Origin: Lacrimispora sp. 210928-DFI.3.58
GTDB lineage: Bacteria; Bacillota; Clostridia; Lachnospirales; Lachnospiraceae
Assembly: GCF_020554865.1 (NCBI RefSeq)
Contig: NZ_JAJCIC010000059.1
Location: 1 to 13,770, forward strand
Direction: 5' to 3'
DNA: 13,770 nt
Shown: positions 6,764 through 13,372 of the stretch, in pieces
Numbering within the stretch: the stretch's first letter is position 1
Layout of the letters: the number at the start of each line of letters is the position of its first letter
The notes under the pieces: model-generated
The model's input: only the letters and a program-made list of their open reading frames with translations
Database searches by the model: none
Told to the model about the DNA's origin: nothing
Made by a program: the position numbers and the translations under genes

Positions 6764-8365
6764 ATGAAACTTACATTTATCGGAGCAGACCATGAAGTGA
6801 CAGGCAGCTGCCATTTTCTTGAGGTGGGGGAGACGAAAGTACTGATCGACTGCGGAATGGAGCAGGGCACTAATGTGTATGAAAATGCAGAGCTTCCCGT
6901 AAGCTATGGGGAGATCAATTATGTTTTTCTGACCCATGCCCACATTGACCATGCGGGCATGCTTCCCTGGATCTCTGCAAGAGGCTTTAAGGGTCAGGTG
7001 ATCACCACCTATGCCACTGCAGACCTGTGCGGGATCATGCTGCGTGACAGTGCCCACATCCAGGAAATGGAGGCAGAGTGGAAGAACAGGAAGGCAAAGA
7101 GAGCCGGGCGCGGCCAGGTGGAGGCCCTTTATACCACTCAGGATGCGGAGAATGTGCTGAAACATTTTGAGGGCGTTGCCTATGGCCAGGTATTTAAGCT
7201 CAATGACAATCTTACCCTGCGGTTTACGGATGTCGGCCATCTTTTAGGCTCAGCCTCCATTGAGATCTGGGCCACGGAAGGGGAGGAGAGAAGAAAGATC
7301 GTCTTCTCCGGAGATATCGGCAACCAGAACAAGCCCCTGATACGCGATCCCCAGTACATTGAGGATGCGGATTATGTGGTGATGGAGTCCACCTATGGAA
7401 ACCGCTCCCACAAAAAGGGAGTGAGCCATATAGAGAGCCTTGCCCGTATTATCGGGGAAACCTTAGACAGGGGAGGAAATGTGGTGATACCGGCATTTGC
7501 TGTGGGCCGCACCCAGGAGCTTCTCTACATGATACGCCATATTAAGGAGGAAAAGCTGGTAGAGGGGCACGATGGCTTTCCGGTCTATGTAGACAGCCCC
7601 CTGGCCGTGGAGGCCACCCATGTGTTTAAGGCAAATATGCTTGAGTGCTATGACGAGGAGACAAAGGCTCTGGTGGAGCGCGGGATCAATCCCATTGAGT
7701 TTCCGGGGCTTAAGCTGTCTGTATCCAGTGAGGAATCAAAAAATATCAACTTTGACATGACGCCGAAGGTCATTATCTCCGCGGCAGGCATGTGCGATGC
7801 AGGGCGTATCCGCCACCATTTAAAGCATAATCTCTGGCGGCCGGAGTGCTCCATTGTGTTTGCCGGCTATCAGGCGGAGGGCACCCTGGGACGCCTTCTG
7901 CAGGACGGAGCTCAGATCGTGAAGCTTTTTGGCGAGGAGATCGATGTGAGGGCCCATATTGAGACCATGGAGGGCATCAGCGGCCATGCGGACAAGGAAG
8001 GGCTCCTCACCTGGATATCTGCTTTTGAAAAGCGTCCGGAGTACGTTTTTGTGGTACACGGAAGCGATGAGTCCTGCGTGGCCTTTACCGATGTCCTTAC
8101 CAGCCGCCTGGGACTTGCTGCAAAGGCGCCCTTCTCAGGCTCTGAGTTTGATCTGATAAAGGGCTGCTGGATCAAAGAGACAGCGGGCATTCCCATTGAG
8201 AAAGAGACAGCTGCCAGGAAGAAGGCCACAGGCGTCTATACCAGGCTGGTGGATGCCGGGAATCTCCTCATGGATGTTATCAGCAGGAATGAGGGCGGGG
8301 CAAACCGCGACCTGACAAAGTTCACAGAGCAGATACTTGCCCTCTGCCAGAAATGGGACAGATAA
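6764..8365 (+). CDS. Beta-CASP metallo-beta-lactamase fold RNase
   Basis: Predicted zinc-dependent RNase of the CPSF73-like beta-CASP group, acting on cytoplasmic RNA; the substrate is unknown. The chosen start gives 533 residues: [15 protein letters not shown] is the usual family N-terminus and AGAGGGGAG (6748-6756) lies seven bases upstream. The frame is open to a GTG at 6731, but that has no ribosome binding site. Metal ligands visible are HAHIDH at 58-63, His159 in DVGHLLGSA and Asp184 in FSGDIG. The beta-CASP part shows [23 protein letters not shown] and VVHGSDES with His432, and [12 protein letters not shown] marks the returning RNA-specificity (RMMBL) region. A C-terminal extension of about 90 residues has no motif I recognise. 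It shares a 34-base gap with rnhA, so the two are probably cotranscribed. Confidence 0.88.
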   Translation: MKLTFIGADHEVTGSCHFLEVGETKVLIDCGMEQGTNVYENAELPVSYGEINYVFLTHAHIDHAGMLPWISARGFKGQVITTYATADLCGIMLRDSAHIQEMEAEWKNRKAKRAGRGQVEALYTTQDAENVLKHFEGVAYGQVFKLNDNLTLRFTDVGHLLGSASIEIWATEGEERRKIVFSGDIGNQNKPLIRDPQYIEDADYVVMESTYGNRSHKKGVSHIESLARIIGETLDRGGNVVIPAFAVGRTQELLYMIRHIKEEKLVEGHDGFPVYVDSPLAVEATHVFKANMLECYDEETKALVERGINPIEFPGLKLSVSSEESKNINFDMTPKVIISAAGMCDAGRIRHHLKHNLWRPECSIVFAGYQAEGTLGRLLQDGAQIVKLFGEEIDVRAHIETMEGISGHADKEGLLTWISAFEKRPEYVFVVHGSDESCVAFTDVLTSRLGLAAKAPFSGSEFDLIKGCWIKETAGIPIEKETAARKKATGVYTRLVDAGNLLMDVISRNEGGANRDLTKFTEQILALCQKWDR

Positions 8366-8399
8366 AAGACAATACTATTTACAGGATGGAGCATATATC

Positions 8400-8885
8400 A
8401 TGACAGAAGTACAGATTTACACAGACGGTTCAGCGAGAGGAAATCCGGACGGTCCGGGAGGCTATGGGGTGGTGATGCATTACAGGGATCAGAAGGGACA
8501 GCTTCATGAGAAAACCTTGTCAGCAGGCTATGTGCGCACCACCAATAACAGGATGGAGCTGATGGCGGCCATTGTGGGCCTTGAGACTTTAAACCGTCCC
8601 TGCCGGGTGGAGCTGTATTCCGATTCCAAATATCTGACAGATGCATTTAACCAGAAATGGATCGACAGCTGGATCAAAAAGGGCTGGAACCGGGGGAAGA
8701 GCGGCCCGGTGAAGAACATCGACCTCTGGAAGCGCCTTCTGACCGCAAAGGAGCCCCATGATGTTACCTTTATCTGGGTCAAGGGCCACGCAGGCCACCC
8801 GGAAAATGAACGGTGTGACAAGCTGGCAACGGCTGCGGCAGACGGCGGAAATCTTCAGGTGGATGAGGGGCTGTCTCTGGGATAA
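8400..8885 (+). CDS. rnhA: Ribonuclease HI
   Basis: Cleaves the RNA strand of RNA-DNA hybrids, removing primers and R-loops. The ATG at 8400 gives 161 residues, close to the 155 of E. coli RNase HI, and has AGGATGGAG (8383-8391) eight bases upstream. The frame is open to 8337 inside the previous gene, but that start has no ribosome binding site and adds 21 unconserved residues. All catalytic carboxylates are present: Asp9 in [17 protein letters not shown], Glu53 in NNRMELMA, Asp75 in LYSDSKY and Asp140 in NERCDKLA, with the flexible-loop His130 in [10 protein letters not shown]. The basic, Trp-rich handle region (residues 86-105, with KKGWNRGK) is present, so this is the E. coli-like type rather than a handle-less form. 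Confidence 0.96.
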   Translation: MTEVQIYTDGSARGNPDGPGGYGVVMHYRDQKGQLHEKTLSAGYVRTTNNRMELMAAIVGLETLNRPCRVELYSDSKYLTDAFNQKWIDSWIKKGWNRGKSGPVKNIDLWKRLLTAKEPHDVTFIWVKGHAGHPENERCDKLATAAADGGNLQVDEGLSLG

Positions 8886-8980
8886 CCGCCTTGCAGTATG
8901 TGTCATGAAGTGGCTGGGGGATGCCCTGAGGGGTGTTTCTTACATATCTCTTACAATCTATTACTCCTTTCATCTTTGTA

Positions 8981-9009
8981 TTCACTGAATGGCTTTTTTG
9001 TGTTAAGAT
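8981..9009 (+). promoter_or_regulatory. Likely promoter of the LprI-like gene
   Basis: TTCACT (8981-8986) and TAAGAT (9004-9009) lie 17 bp apart, with TGT before the -10 (9001-9003) forming an extended -10. Each hexamer matches four of six consensus positions. The rest of the 8886-9030 gap holds only a G-rich stretch with a weak short hairpin near 8922-8935 and no good terminator for rnhA. Confidence 0.5.
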
Positions 9010-9040
9010 AGGCCTATAGACAGAGACAGGGATGATGGAC

Positions 9041-9949
9041 ATGAAGGATAAAAGGATATGGGTGGTGATAGGCTGCATCCTGGTTCTGGGAAGTACGGTG
9101 ACCTATTACACCAGCTCTTATATAAAGGATCGGTCTGGCAGCGCTGCCGCGATGACAATGGCGGCAAAAGAGACAGGGATACAGGAACTTGTCCAGACAG
9201 CCAGACCAGATACTGTAAGAGGACCGGAGGAGGCAGCCTCTTCAGAGGAGGGGGAAGATATCCCAGAGGCGGAATCCGGGACTATTGCAGAAGCCGCAGC
9301 GGCCGCAGTACCGGGGCTGCCGGAGGAAAGTGCTATAGCAGAGGACAGAGCGGCCGCACAGAAGAAGGCTGTTGCAGCAGAAGCGGCCGTGATCAGTGAG
9401 GATGCTATGCCAAAGGAGGCAGGCAGTTCCATAGCCCGGTCTTCGGGTGCAGGGCCGGGGGAAAGGATGGCAGATATCCAGCAGGAGGAGCCGATCTCTC
9501 CGCTGTCAGGAGGTACGGCTCTGGAGGAGACAACTACGGCGGATTCGGATTACGTCCAGCGGCTAAAGGATCTGGATACGCAGATACAGAAGATACGGAG
9601 CGAGGAGACGGACTCCAATGTCTATTCGATTAAGACCTCCGCAGAGACAGAGCTTAAGATGTGGGAGGCAGAGCTGAGCACCGTGTATAACGCCCTTCTC
9701 ACACAGCTTTCAGAGGAGGAGGCAGCAAAGCTTGCAAAGGAGCAGCAGGATTGGCTCTATACCAGGGACCGGTCAGCGGCAGAAAACTCCAAAAAGGGCA
9801 GCAGCTCCATTGAACCGATCGGTTATGCAGCTACTATGGTGAAACTTACAAGAGAGCGTGCCTATGAGCTGGCAGAACGGTACAAGGATACAGCGAAAGT
9901 CGCCAGGGATGGAGTAGAGCTTAAGGGATCCCCCGGTGCAAGATCGTAA
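9041..9949 (+). CDS. Membrane-anchored protein with LprI-like (DUF1311) domain
   Basis: Function unknown. The ATG at 9041 gives 302 residues and has AGGG (9028-9031) nine bases upstream; in-frame ATGs at 9032 and 9035 lie on top of that site. Residues 6-23 are a single hydrophobic segment after basic residues, a signal anchor or uncleaved signal peptide. Residues 30-165 are a low-complexity stalk rich in Ala, Glu and Ser, predicted to be disordered. From about 168 to 285 the pattern resembles the LprI/DUF1311 family: LKMWEAELSTVYNALL, then LAKEQQDWLYTRD and a final MVKLTRERAYELAERY helix. LprI of Mycobacterium is a lysozyme inhibitor, but many family members have no known role and the Cys residues seen in some are missing here. 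It would display the domain outside the cytoplasmic membrane. It has its own promoter and terminator. Confidence 0.75.
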   Translation: MKDKRIWVVIGCILVLGSTVTYYTSSYIKDRSGSAAAMTMAAKETGIQELVQTARPDTVRGPEEAASSEEGEDIPEAESGTIAEAAAAAVPGLPEESAIAEDRAAAQKKAVAAEAAVISEDAMPKEAGSSIARSSGAGPGERMADIQQEEPISPLSGGTALEETTTADSDYVQRLKDLDTQIQKIRSEETDSNVYSIKTSAETELKMWEAELSTVYNALLTQLSEEEAAKLAKEQQDWLYTRDRSAAENSKKGSSSIEPIGYAATMVKLTRERAYELAERYKDTAKVARDGVELKGSPGARS

Positions 9950-9963
9950 TACGGATACCATTG

Positions 9964-9993
9964 AAAACAGGCGCTTTGTGCCTGTTTTTCTTT
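9964..9993 (+). terminator. Rho-independent terminator after the LprI-like gene
   Basis: AAAACAGGC (9964-9972) pairs perfectly with GCCTGTTTT (9980-9988) around GCTTTGT, and the T-rich run TTTTTCTTT extends to 9993. It ends the 9041-9949 transcript and separates it from alaS. Confidence 0.93.
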
Positions 9994-10002
9994 AAGTGAG
10001 TC

Positions 10003-10031
10003 TTGATAATTGCATGACGATATGGTAAAAT
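10003..10031 (+). promoter_or_regulatory. Extended -10 sigma-A promoter of alaS
   Basis: TTGATA (10003-10008) and TAAAAT (10026-10031) are separated by 17 bp, and TATGG directly before the -10 (10021-10025) is an extended -10 element. Transcription would begin near 10038, leaving only about 38 bases before the start codon, too short for a T-box riboswitch. Confidence 0.85.
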
Positions 10032-10075
10032 GACGGTTATGTAATTTATGTTGTAATGATATGGAGGACGATAAA

Positions 10076-12724
10076 GTGAAAGAACCACAGTACCGCGGTG
10101 TGAATGAGCTGCGCCGGATGTTCCTGGAATTTTTCGAGAGCAAGGGCCATCTGGCAATGAAGAGCTTTTCACTTGTTCCGCATAACGATAACAGCCTGCT
10201 TCTGATCAACTCAGGTATGGCTCCCTTAAAGCCCTACTTTACAGGTCAGGAGATCCCGCCCAGAAGGCGTGTGACCACCTGCCAGAAGTGCATCCGTACA
10301 GGCGATATTGAGAACATCGGAAAGACAGCCCGCCATGGCACGTTTTTTGAGATGCTGGGCAACTTCTCCTTTGGCGATTATTTTAAGACAGAGGCCATCC
10401 ACTGGTCCTGGGAGTTTTTAACCGAGGTAGTAGGTCTGGATCCTGACAGACTGTATCCTTCCGTATACCAGGATGACGATGAGGCCTTTGACATTTGGAA
10501 TAAAGAGATCGGTATCCCTGCTGACCGCATTTTCCGGTTTGGCAAGGAGGATAACTTCTGGGAGCATGGCTCCGGCCCCTGCGGTCCCTGCTCTGAGATC
10601 TACTATGACCGCGGAGAGAAATTTGGCTGCGGAAAGCCGGGATGTACGGTTGGCTGCGACTGTGACCGCTATATCGAGGTATGGAACAACGTGTTCAGCC
10701 AGTTTGACAATGACGGACACGGTAATTACTCTGATCTGATCCAGAAAAATATTGATACCGGTATGGGACTGGAGCGTCTGGCTGTTGTAGTACAGGGCGT
10801 GGATTCCCTGTTTACTGTTGATACCAACAAGGCTCTTCTTGACCGTGTGTGTGAGCTTTCAGGCAAGGAATATCAGAAGGAGCATGAGACGGACGTATCC
10901 CTGCGTATTGTCACAGACCATATCAAGTCCTGCACCTTTATGATCTCCGACGGCATCATGCCATCCAATGAGGGCAGAGGCTACGTGCTGCGCCGCCTGC
11001 TGCGCCGTGCAGCCAGGCATGGAAGAAAGCTGGGCATTGAGGGCAAGTTCTTGGCAGAGCTTTCCAAGACCGTGATCGCGCTTTCCAAGGACGGTTACCC
11101 TGAGCTGGAGGAGAAGCAGTCCATGATCTTCAAGGTTCTTACTGAGGAGGAGGACAAGTTCAACAAGACCATTGACCAGGGCTTATCCATCCTGGGAGAT
11201 ATGGAGGAGGAGATGCGTGCCTCCGGCGGGAAGACCCTGTCCGGCGACAATGCATTTAAGCTGTACGATACCTACGGCTTCCCGCTGGACCTCACGAAGG
11301 AGATCCTGGAGGAGAAAGGCTACGGTGTGGACGAGGACGGCTTTGCCGCTGCCATGAAGGAGCAGAAGGAAAAGGCCAGAAAGGCCCGCAAGGCTACCAA
11401 CTACATGGGAGCTGACGTTACGGTATATCAGTCCATTGATCCATCCATTACCACAGAATTTGTGGGCTATGATAAATTAACAGCTGATTCCACTATCACC
11501 GTACTGACAACAGAGGACGAGATCGTAGAGGCTCTGACAGACGGACAGAAGGGCACCATTATTGTGGAGCAGACGCCATTCTATGGAACTATGGGCGGCC
11601 AGCAGGGCGATGTGGGAACCATTGAGAGTGCAGGCGGTGCATTTAAGGTAGAGGACACCATTCACCTCCAGGGCGGCAAGGTAGGCCATGTGGGTGTGAT
11701 GACAAAGGGAATGCTCCAGACAGGAGAGACCGTTACCCTTTCTGTATGCAGCAAGAACCGCAGTCTTACCTGCAAGAACCACAGCGCTACCCATCTGCTC
11801 CAGAAGGCATTGAGGACCGTTCTGGGCGACCATGTAGAGCAGGCAGGTTCCTATGTGGATGCGGGCAGACTCCGTTTTGACTTTACCCATTTCTCTGCTA
11901 TGACCCAGGAGGAGATAAGAAAGGTGGAGCACCTTGTAAATGAGGAGATCCAGGCTTCCCTTCCGGTTGTGACAGAGGTTATGACATTAGATGAGGCAAA
12001 GAAGACAGGCGCTATGGCCCTGTTTGGCGAAAAGTATGGCGAGAAGGTACGCGTAGTAAAGATGGGAGATTTCTCCACAGAGCTTTGCGGCGGTACCCAT
12101 GTGGCAAATACAAGCACCATTGCCTCCTTTAAGATCCTGTCTGAGGCAGGTATTGCAGCAGGCGTGAGACGTATCGAGGCACTTACCTCCGAGGGGCTTA
12201 TGAAGCACTATGAGGAGGTAGAGGCAGAGCTGATGGAGGCAGCAAAGACTGCAAAGACTACTCCGGCAGCCCTGACCGCAAAGATCGAGGCCCTGTTAGA
12301 TGAGATCAAGGCTCTGAACTCTGAGAATGAGAAGTTGAAGAGCAAGATGGCAAATGACGCCATGGGTGATGTCATGAACCAGGTAAAGGAGATCAACGGC
12401 TTAAAGGTGCTGGCTTCTAAGGTAGAAGGCGTTGATATGAACGGCCTCAGAGGCTTAGGAGACCAGATGAAGGAGAAGCTGGGCGAGGGCATTGTGGTGA
12501 TCGCTTCCGTAGTGGACGGCAAGGTAAATCTGATGGCGACTGTCACAGATGGTGCCCAGAAGAAGGGAGCCCATGCCGGCAACCTGATCAAGGCCATTGC
12601 AGGCCTTGTAGGCGGTGGCGGCGGCGGCCGTCCAAACATGGCCCAGGCAGGCGGCAAGAACCCGGCAGGCATCGAGGATGCCTTAAAGAAGGCTCTTGAG
12701 GTGGCTGAGGAGCAGACAAAGTAG
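10076..12724 (+). CDS. alaS: Alanyl-tRNA synthetase
   Basis: Charges tRNA-Ala with alanine and edits mischarged Ser and Gly. I chose the GTG at 10076, giving 882 residues, because GGAGG (10063-10067) is eight bases upstream; the ATG at 10061 that extends the frame by five codons has no ribosome binding site. The N-terminal class II catalytic domain shows RRMFLEFFESKGH, NSGMAPLKPYFTG, TARHGTFFEMLGNFSFGDYF, the ENFWEHG-like EDNFWEHGSGPCGPCSE and motif 3 GMGLERLA. The editing domain carries the zinc ligands His569 and His573 (NHSATHLL) plus Cys671 and His675 (CGGTHVANT). A helical linker and the C-Ala domain with its Gly-rich VGGGGGGRPNMAQAGG end the protein. All expected domains are intact. It appears monocistronic. 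Confidence 0.97.
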   Translation: MKEPQYRGVNELRRMFLEFFESKGHLAMKSFSLVPHNDNSLLLINSGMAPLKPYFTGQEIPPRRRVTTCQKCIRTGDIENIGKTARHGTFFEMLGNFSFGDYFKTEAIHWSWEFLTEVVGLDPDRLYPSVYQDDDEAFDIWNKEIGIPADRIFRFGKEDNFWEHGSGPCGPCSEIYYDRGEKFGCGKPGCTVGCDCDRYIEVWNNVFSQFDNDGHGNYSDLIQKNIDTGMGLERLAVVVQGVDSLFTVDTNKALLDRVCELSGKEYQKEHETDVSLRIVTDHIKSCTFMISDGIMPSNEGRGYVLRRLLRRAARHGRKLGIEGKFLAELSKTVIALSKDGYPELEEKQSMIFKVLTEEEDKFNKTIDQGLSILGDMEEEMRASGGKTLSGDNAFKLYDTYGFPLDLTKEILEEKGYGVDEDGFAAAMKEQKEKARKARKATNYMGADVTVYQSIDPSITTEFVGYDKLTADSTITVLTTEDEIVEALTDGQKGTIIVEQTPFYGTMGGQQGDVGTIESAGGAFKVEDTIHLQGGKVGHVGVMTKGMLQTGETVTLSVCSKNRSLTCKNHSATHLLQKALRTVLGDHVEQAGSYVDAGRLRFDFTHFSAMTQEEIRKVEHLVNEEIQASLPVVTEVMTLDEAKKTGAMALFGEKYGEKVRVVKMGDFSTELCGGTHVANTSTIASFKILSEAGIAAGVRRIEALTSEGLMKHYEEVEAELMEAAKTAKTTPAALTAKIEALLDEIKALNSENEKLKSKMANDAMGDVMNQVKEINGLKVLASKVEGVDMNGLRGLGDQMKEKLGEGIVVIASVVDGKVNLMATVTDGAQKKGAHAGNLIKAIAGLVGGGGGGRPNMAQAGGKNPAGIEDALKKALEVAEEQTK

Positions 12725-12730
12725 ACCTAC

Positions 12731-12826
12731 ATGCGCCCGGCTGGCGGTCGCACCGCCACGCTATGAAAGTCTGGCGGGCACATTTCATACCTGGATACAT
12801 GCCGCCTATTTGGCGGCGGGACTTTT
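12731..12826 (+). terminator. Structured region after alaS, possible weak terminator
   Basis: Several inverted repeats overlap here. TGGCGGT (12742-12748) pairs with ACCGCCA (12752-12758); TATGAAA (12762-12768) pairs with TTTCATA (12783-12789); GCCGCC (12801-12806) pairs with GGCGGC (12812-12817); AAAGTC (12766-12771) can pair with GACTTT (12820-12825). The last one ends in only four T residues, so termination is plausible but not strong. No other candidate for the end of the alaS transcript was seen. Confidence 0.5.
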
Positions 12827-12883
12827 AAAGTAAGGCAGTAACACTGGAAGTGCAAAATAAATTGGTTTTTTCTAAATTTATTC

Positions 12884-12911
12884 TTGACGTACGGTATTTT
12901 TATGCTATAAT
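12884..12911 (+). promoter_or_regulatory. Strong extended -10 sigma-A promoter of rpsU
   Basis: TTGACG (12884-12889) and a perfect TATAAT (12906-12911) have a 16-bp spacer, with TATGC before the -10 (12901-12905). An AT-rich inverted repeat, AATAAATT (12856-12863) and AATTTATT (12875-12882), abuts the -35 and may act as an UP-like element. The start would be near 12918, leaving a leader of about 70 bases. Confidence 0.9.
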
Positions 12912-12936
12912 CATAGCAGTGCTAAAAATACCCAAA

Positions 12937-12965
12937 CAGTTGTATTATGCACAATTACACAACTG
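12937..12965 (+). promoter_or_regulatory. Leader stem of rpsU
   Basis: CAGTTGT (12937-12943) pairs with ACAACTG (12959-12965) around a 15-base loop. The 3' arm runs into GGAGGGAGG (12965-12973). A second site, AGGTG (12976-12980), sits six bases from the ATG and is probably the working ribosome binding site. The stem could modulate translation, but it is only 7 bp. Confidence 0.4.
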
Positions 12966-12986
12966 GAGGGAGGTTAGGTGTGAGCT

Positions 12987-13163
12987 ATGTCAAACGTAAT
13001 TGTTAAAGATAACGAGAGCTTAGACAGCGCTTTACGCAGATTCAAAAGAAACTGTGCAAAGGCTGGCATTCAGCAGGAAATTCGTAAGAGAGAGCATTAC
13101 GAGAAGCCAAGCGTAAGACGTAAGAAAAAGTCTGAAGCTGCTCGTAAGCGCAAGTACAACTAA
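12987..13163 (+). CDS. rpsU: 30S ribosomal protein S21
   Basis: Small, very basic protein of the 30S subunit platform, near the anti-Shine-Dalgarno end of 16S rRNA. The 58 residues begin [20 protein letters not shown] and continue with the family marks [20 protein letters not shown] and [18 protein letters not shown], which is the usual S21 length and layout. It is easy to miss because of its size. AGGTG at 12976-12980 is six bases upstream. It has its own promoter and terminator; no yqeY gene follows, unlike in Bacillus. Confidence 0.97.
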   Translation: MSNVIVKDNESLDSALRRFKRNCAKAGIQQEIRKREHYEKPSVRRKKKSEAARKRKYN

Positions 13164-13204
13164 TCTGCGGGTCAGATATGGTTGCTTTGTAAGGTAGTTA
13201 AAAT

Positions 13205-13248
13205 CAGTCGGCAGTTGTGGAGCAGATCCATAGCTGGCGGCTGTTTTT
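13205..13248 (+). terminator. Rho-independent terminator of rpsU
   Basis: A long stem pairs 13205-13210 with 13238-13243 and, after a G-G mismatch, 13212-13221 with 13227-13236, around a GCAGA loop. Three of the sixteen pairs are G-U. TTTTT (13244-13248) follows directly. Confidence 0.88.
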
Positions 13249-13268
13249 AAATTTCGGTTTCAATATCT

Positions 13269-13305
13269 ATCCGGCCAAACGCGCCAGTGATGCGTTTGGC
13301 CGGAT
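13269..13305. repeat. 14-bp perfect palindrome in the convergent gap
   Basis: ATCCGGCCAAACGC (13269-13282) is the exact reverse complement of GCGTTTGGCCGGAT (13292-13305), with a 9-base spacer. No T-run follows on either strand, so it is not a standard terminator. It may be a dispersed REP-like element or a factor-assisted barrier between rpsU and the minus-strand gene. The remaining bases 13306-13372 are AT-rich with no feature I can name. Confidence 0.8.
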
Positions 13306-13372
13306 TGGGTAACCATCGGAAACCTTGATGATTTTATAGGCTTTACATTTTTTTAGCGGTATGATATTGGGA

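Noticed and set aside
8337..8399. ATG at 8337 as the start of rnhA
   Set aside because: It lies inside the upstream gene without a ribosome binding site; the ATG at 8400 fits RNase HI length and has AGGATGGAG upstream.
9062..9076. Lipobox-like VIGC near the N-terminus of the LprI-like protein
   Set aside because: The Cys is at residue 12 with only about six hydrophobic residues before it, and the hydrophobic stretch continues past it, so a signal anchor fits better than a lipoprotein signal.
13342..13365. TTTACA and TATGAT as a plus-strand promoter
   Set aside because: The spacer is only 12 bp and no credible gene follows on that strand.
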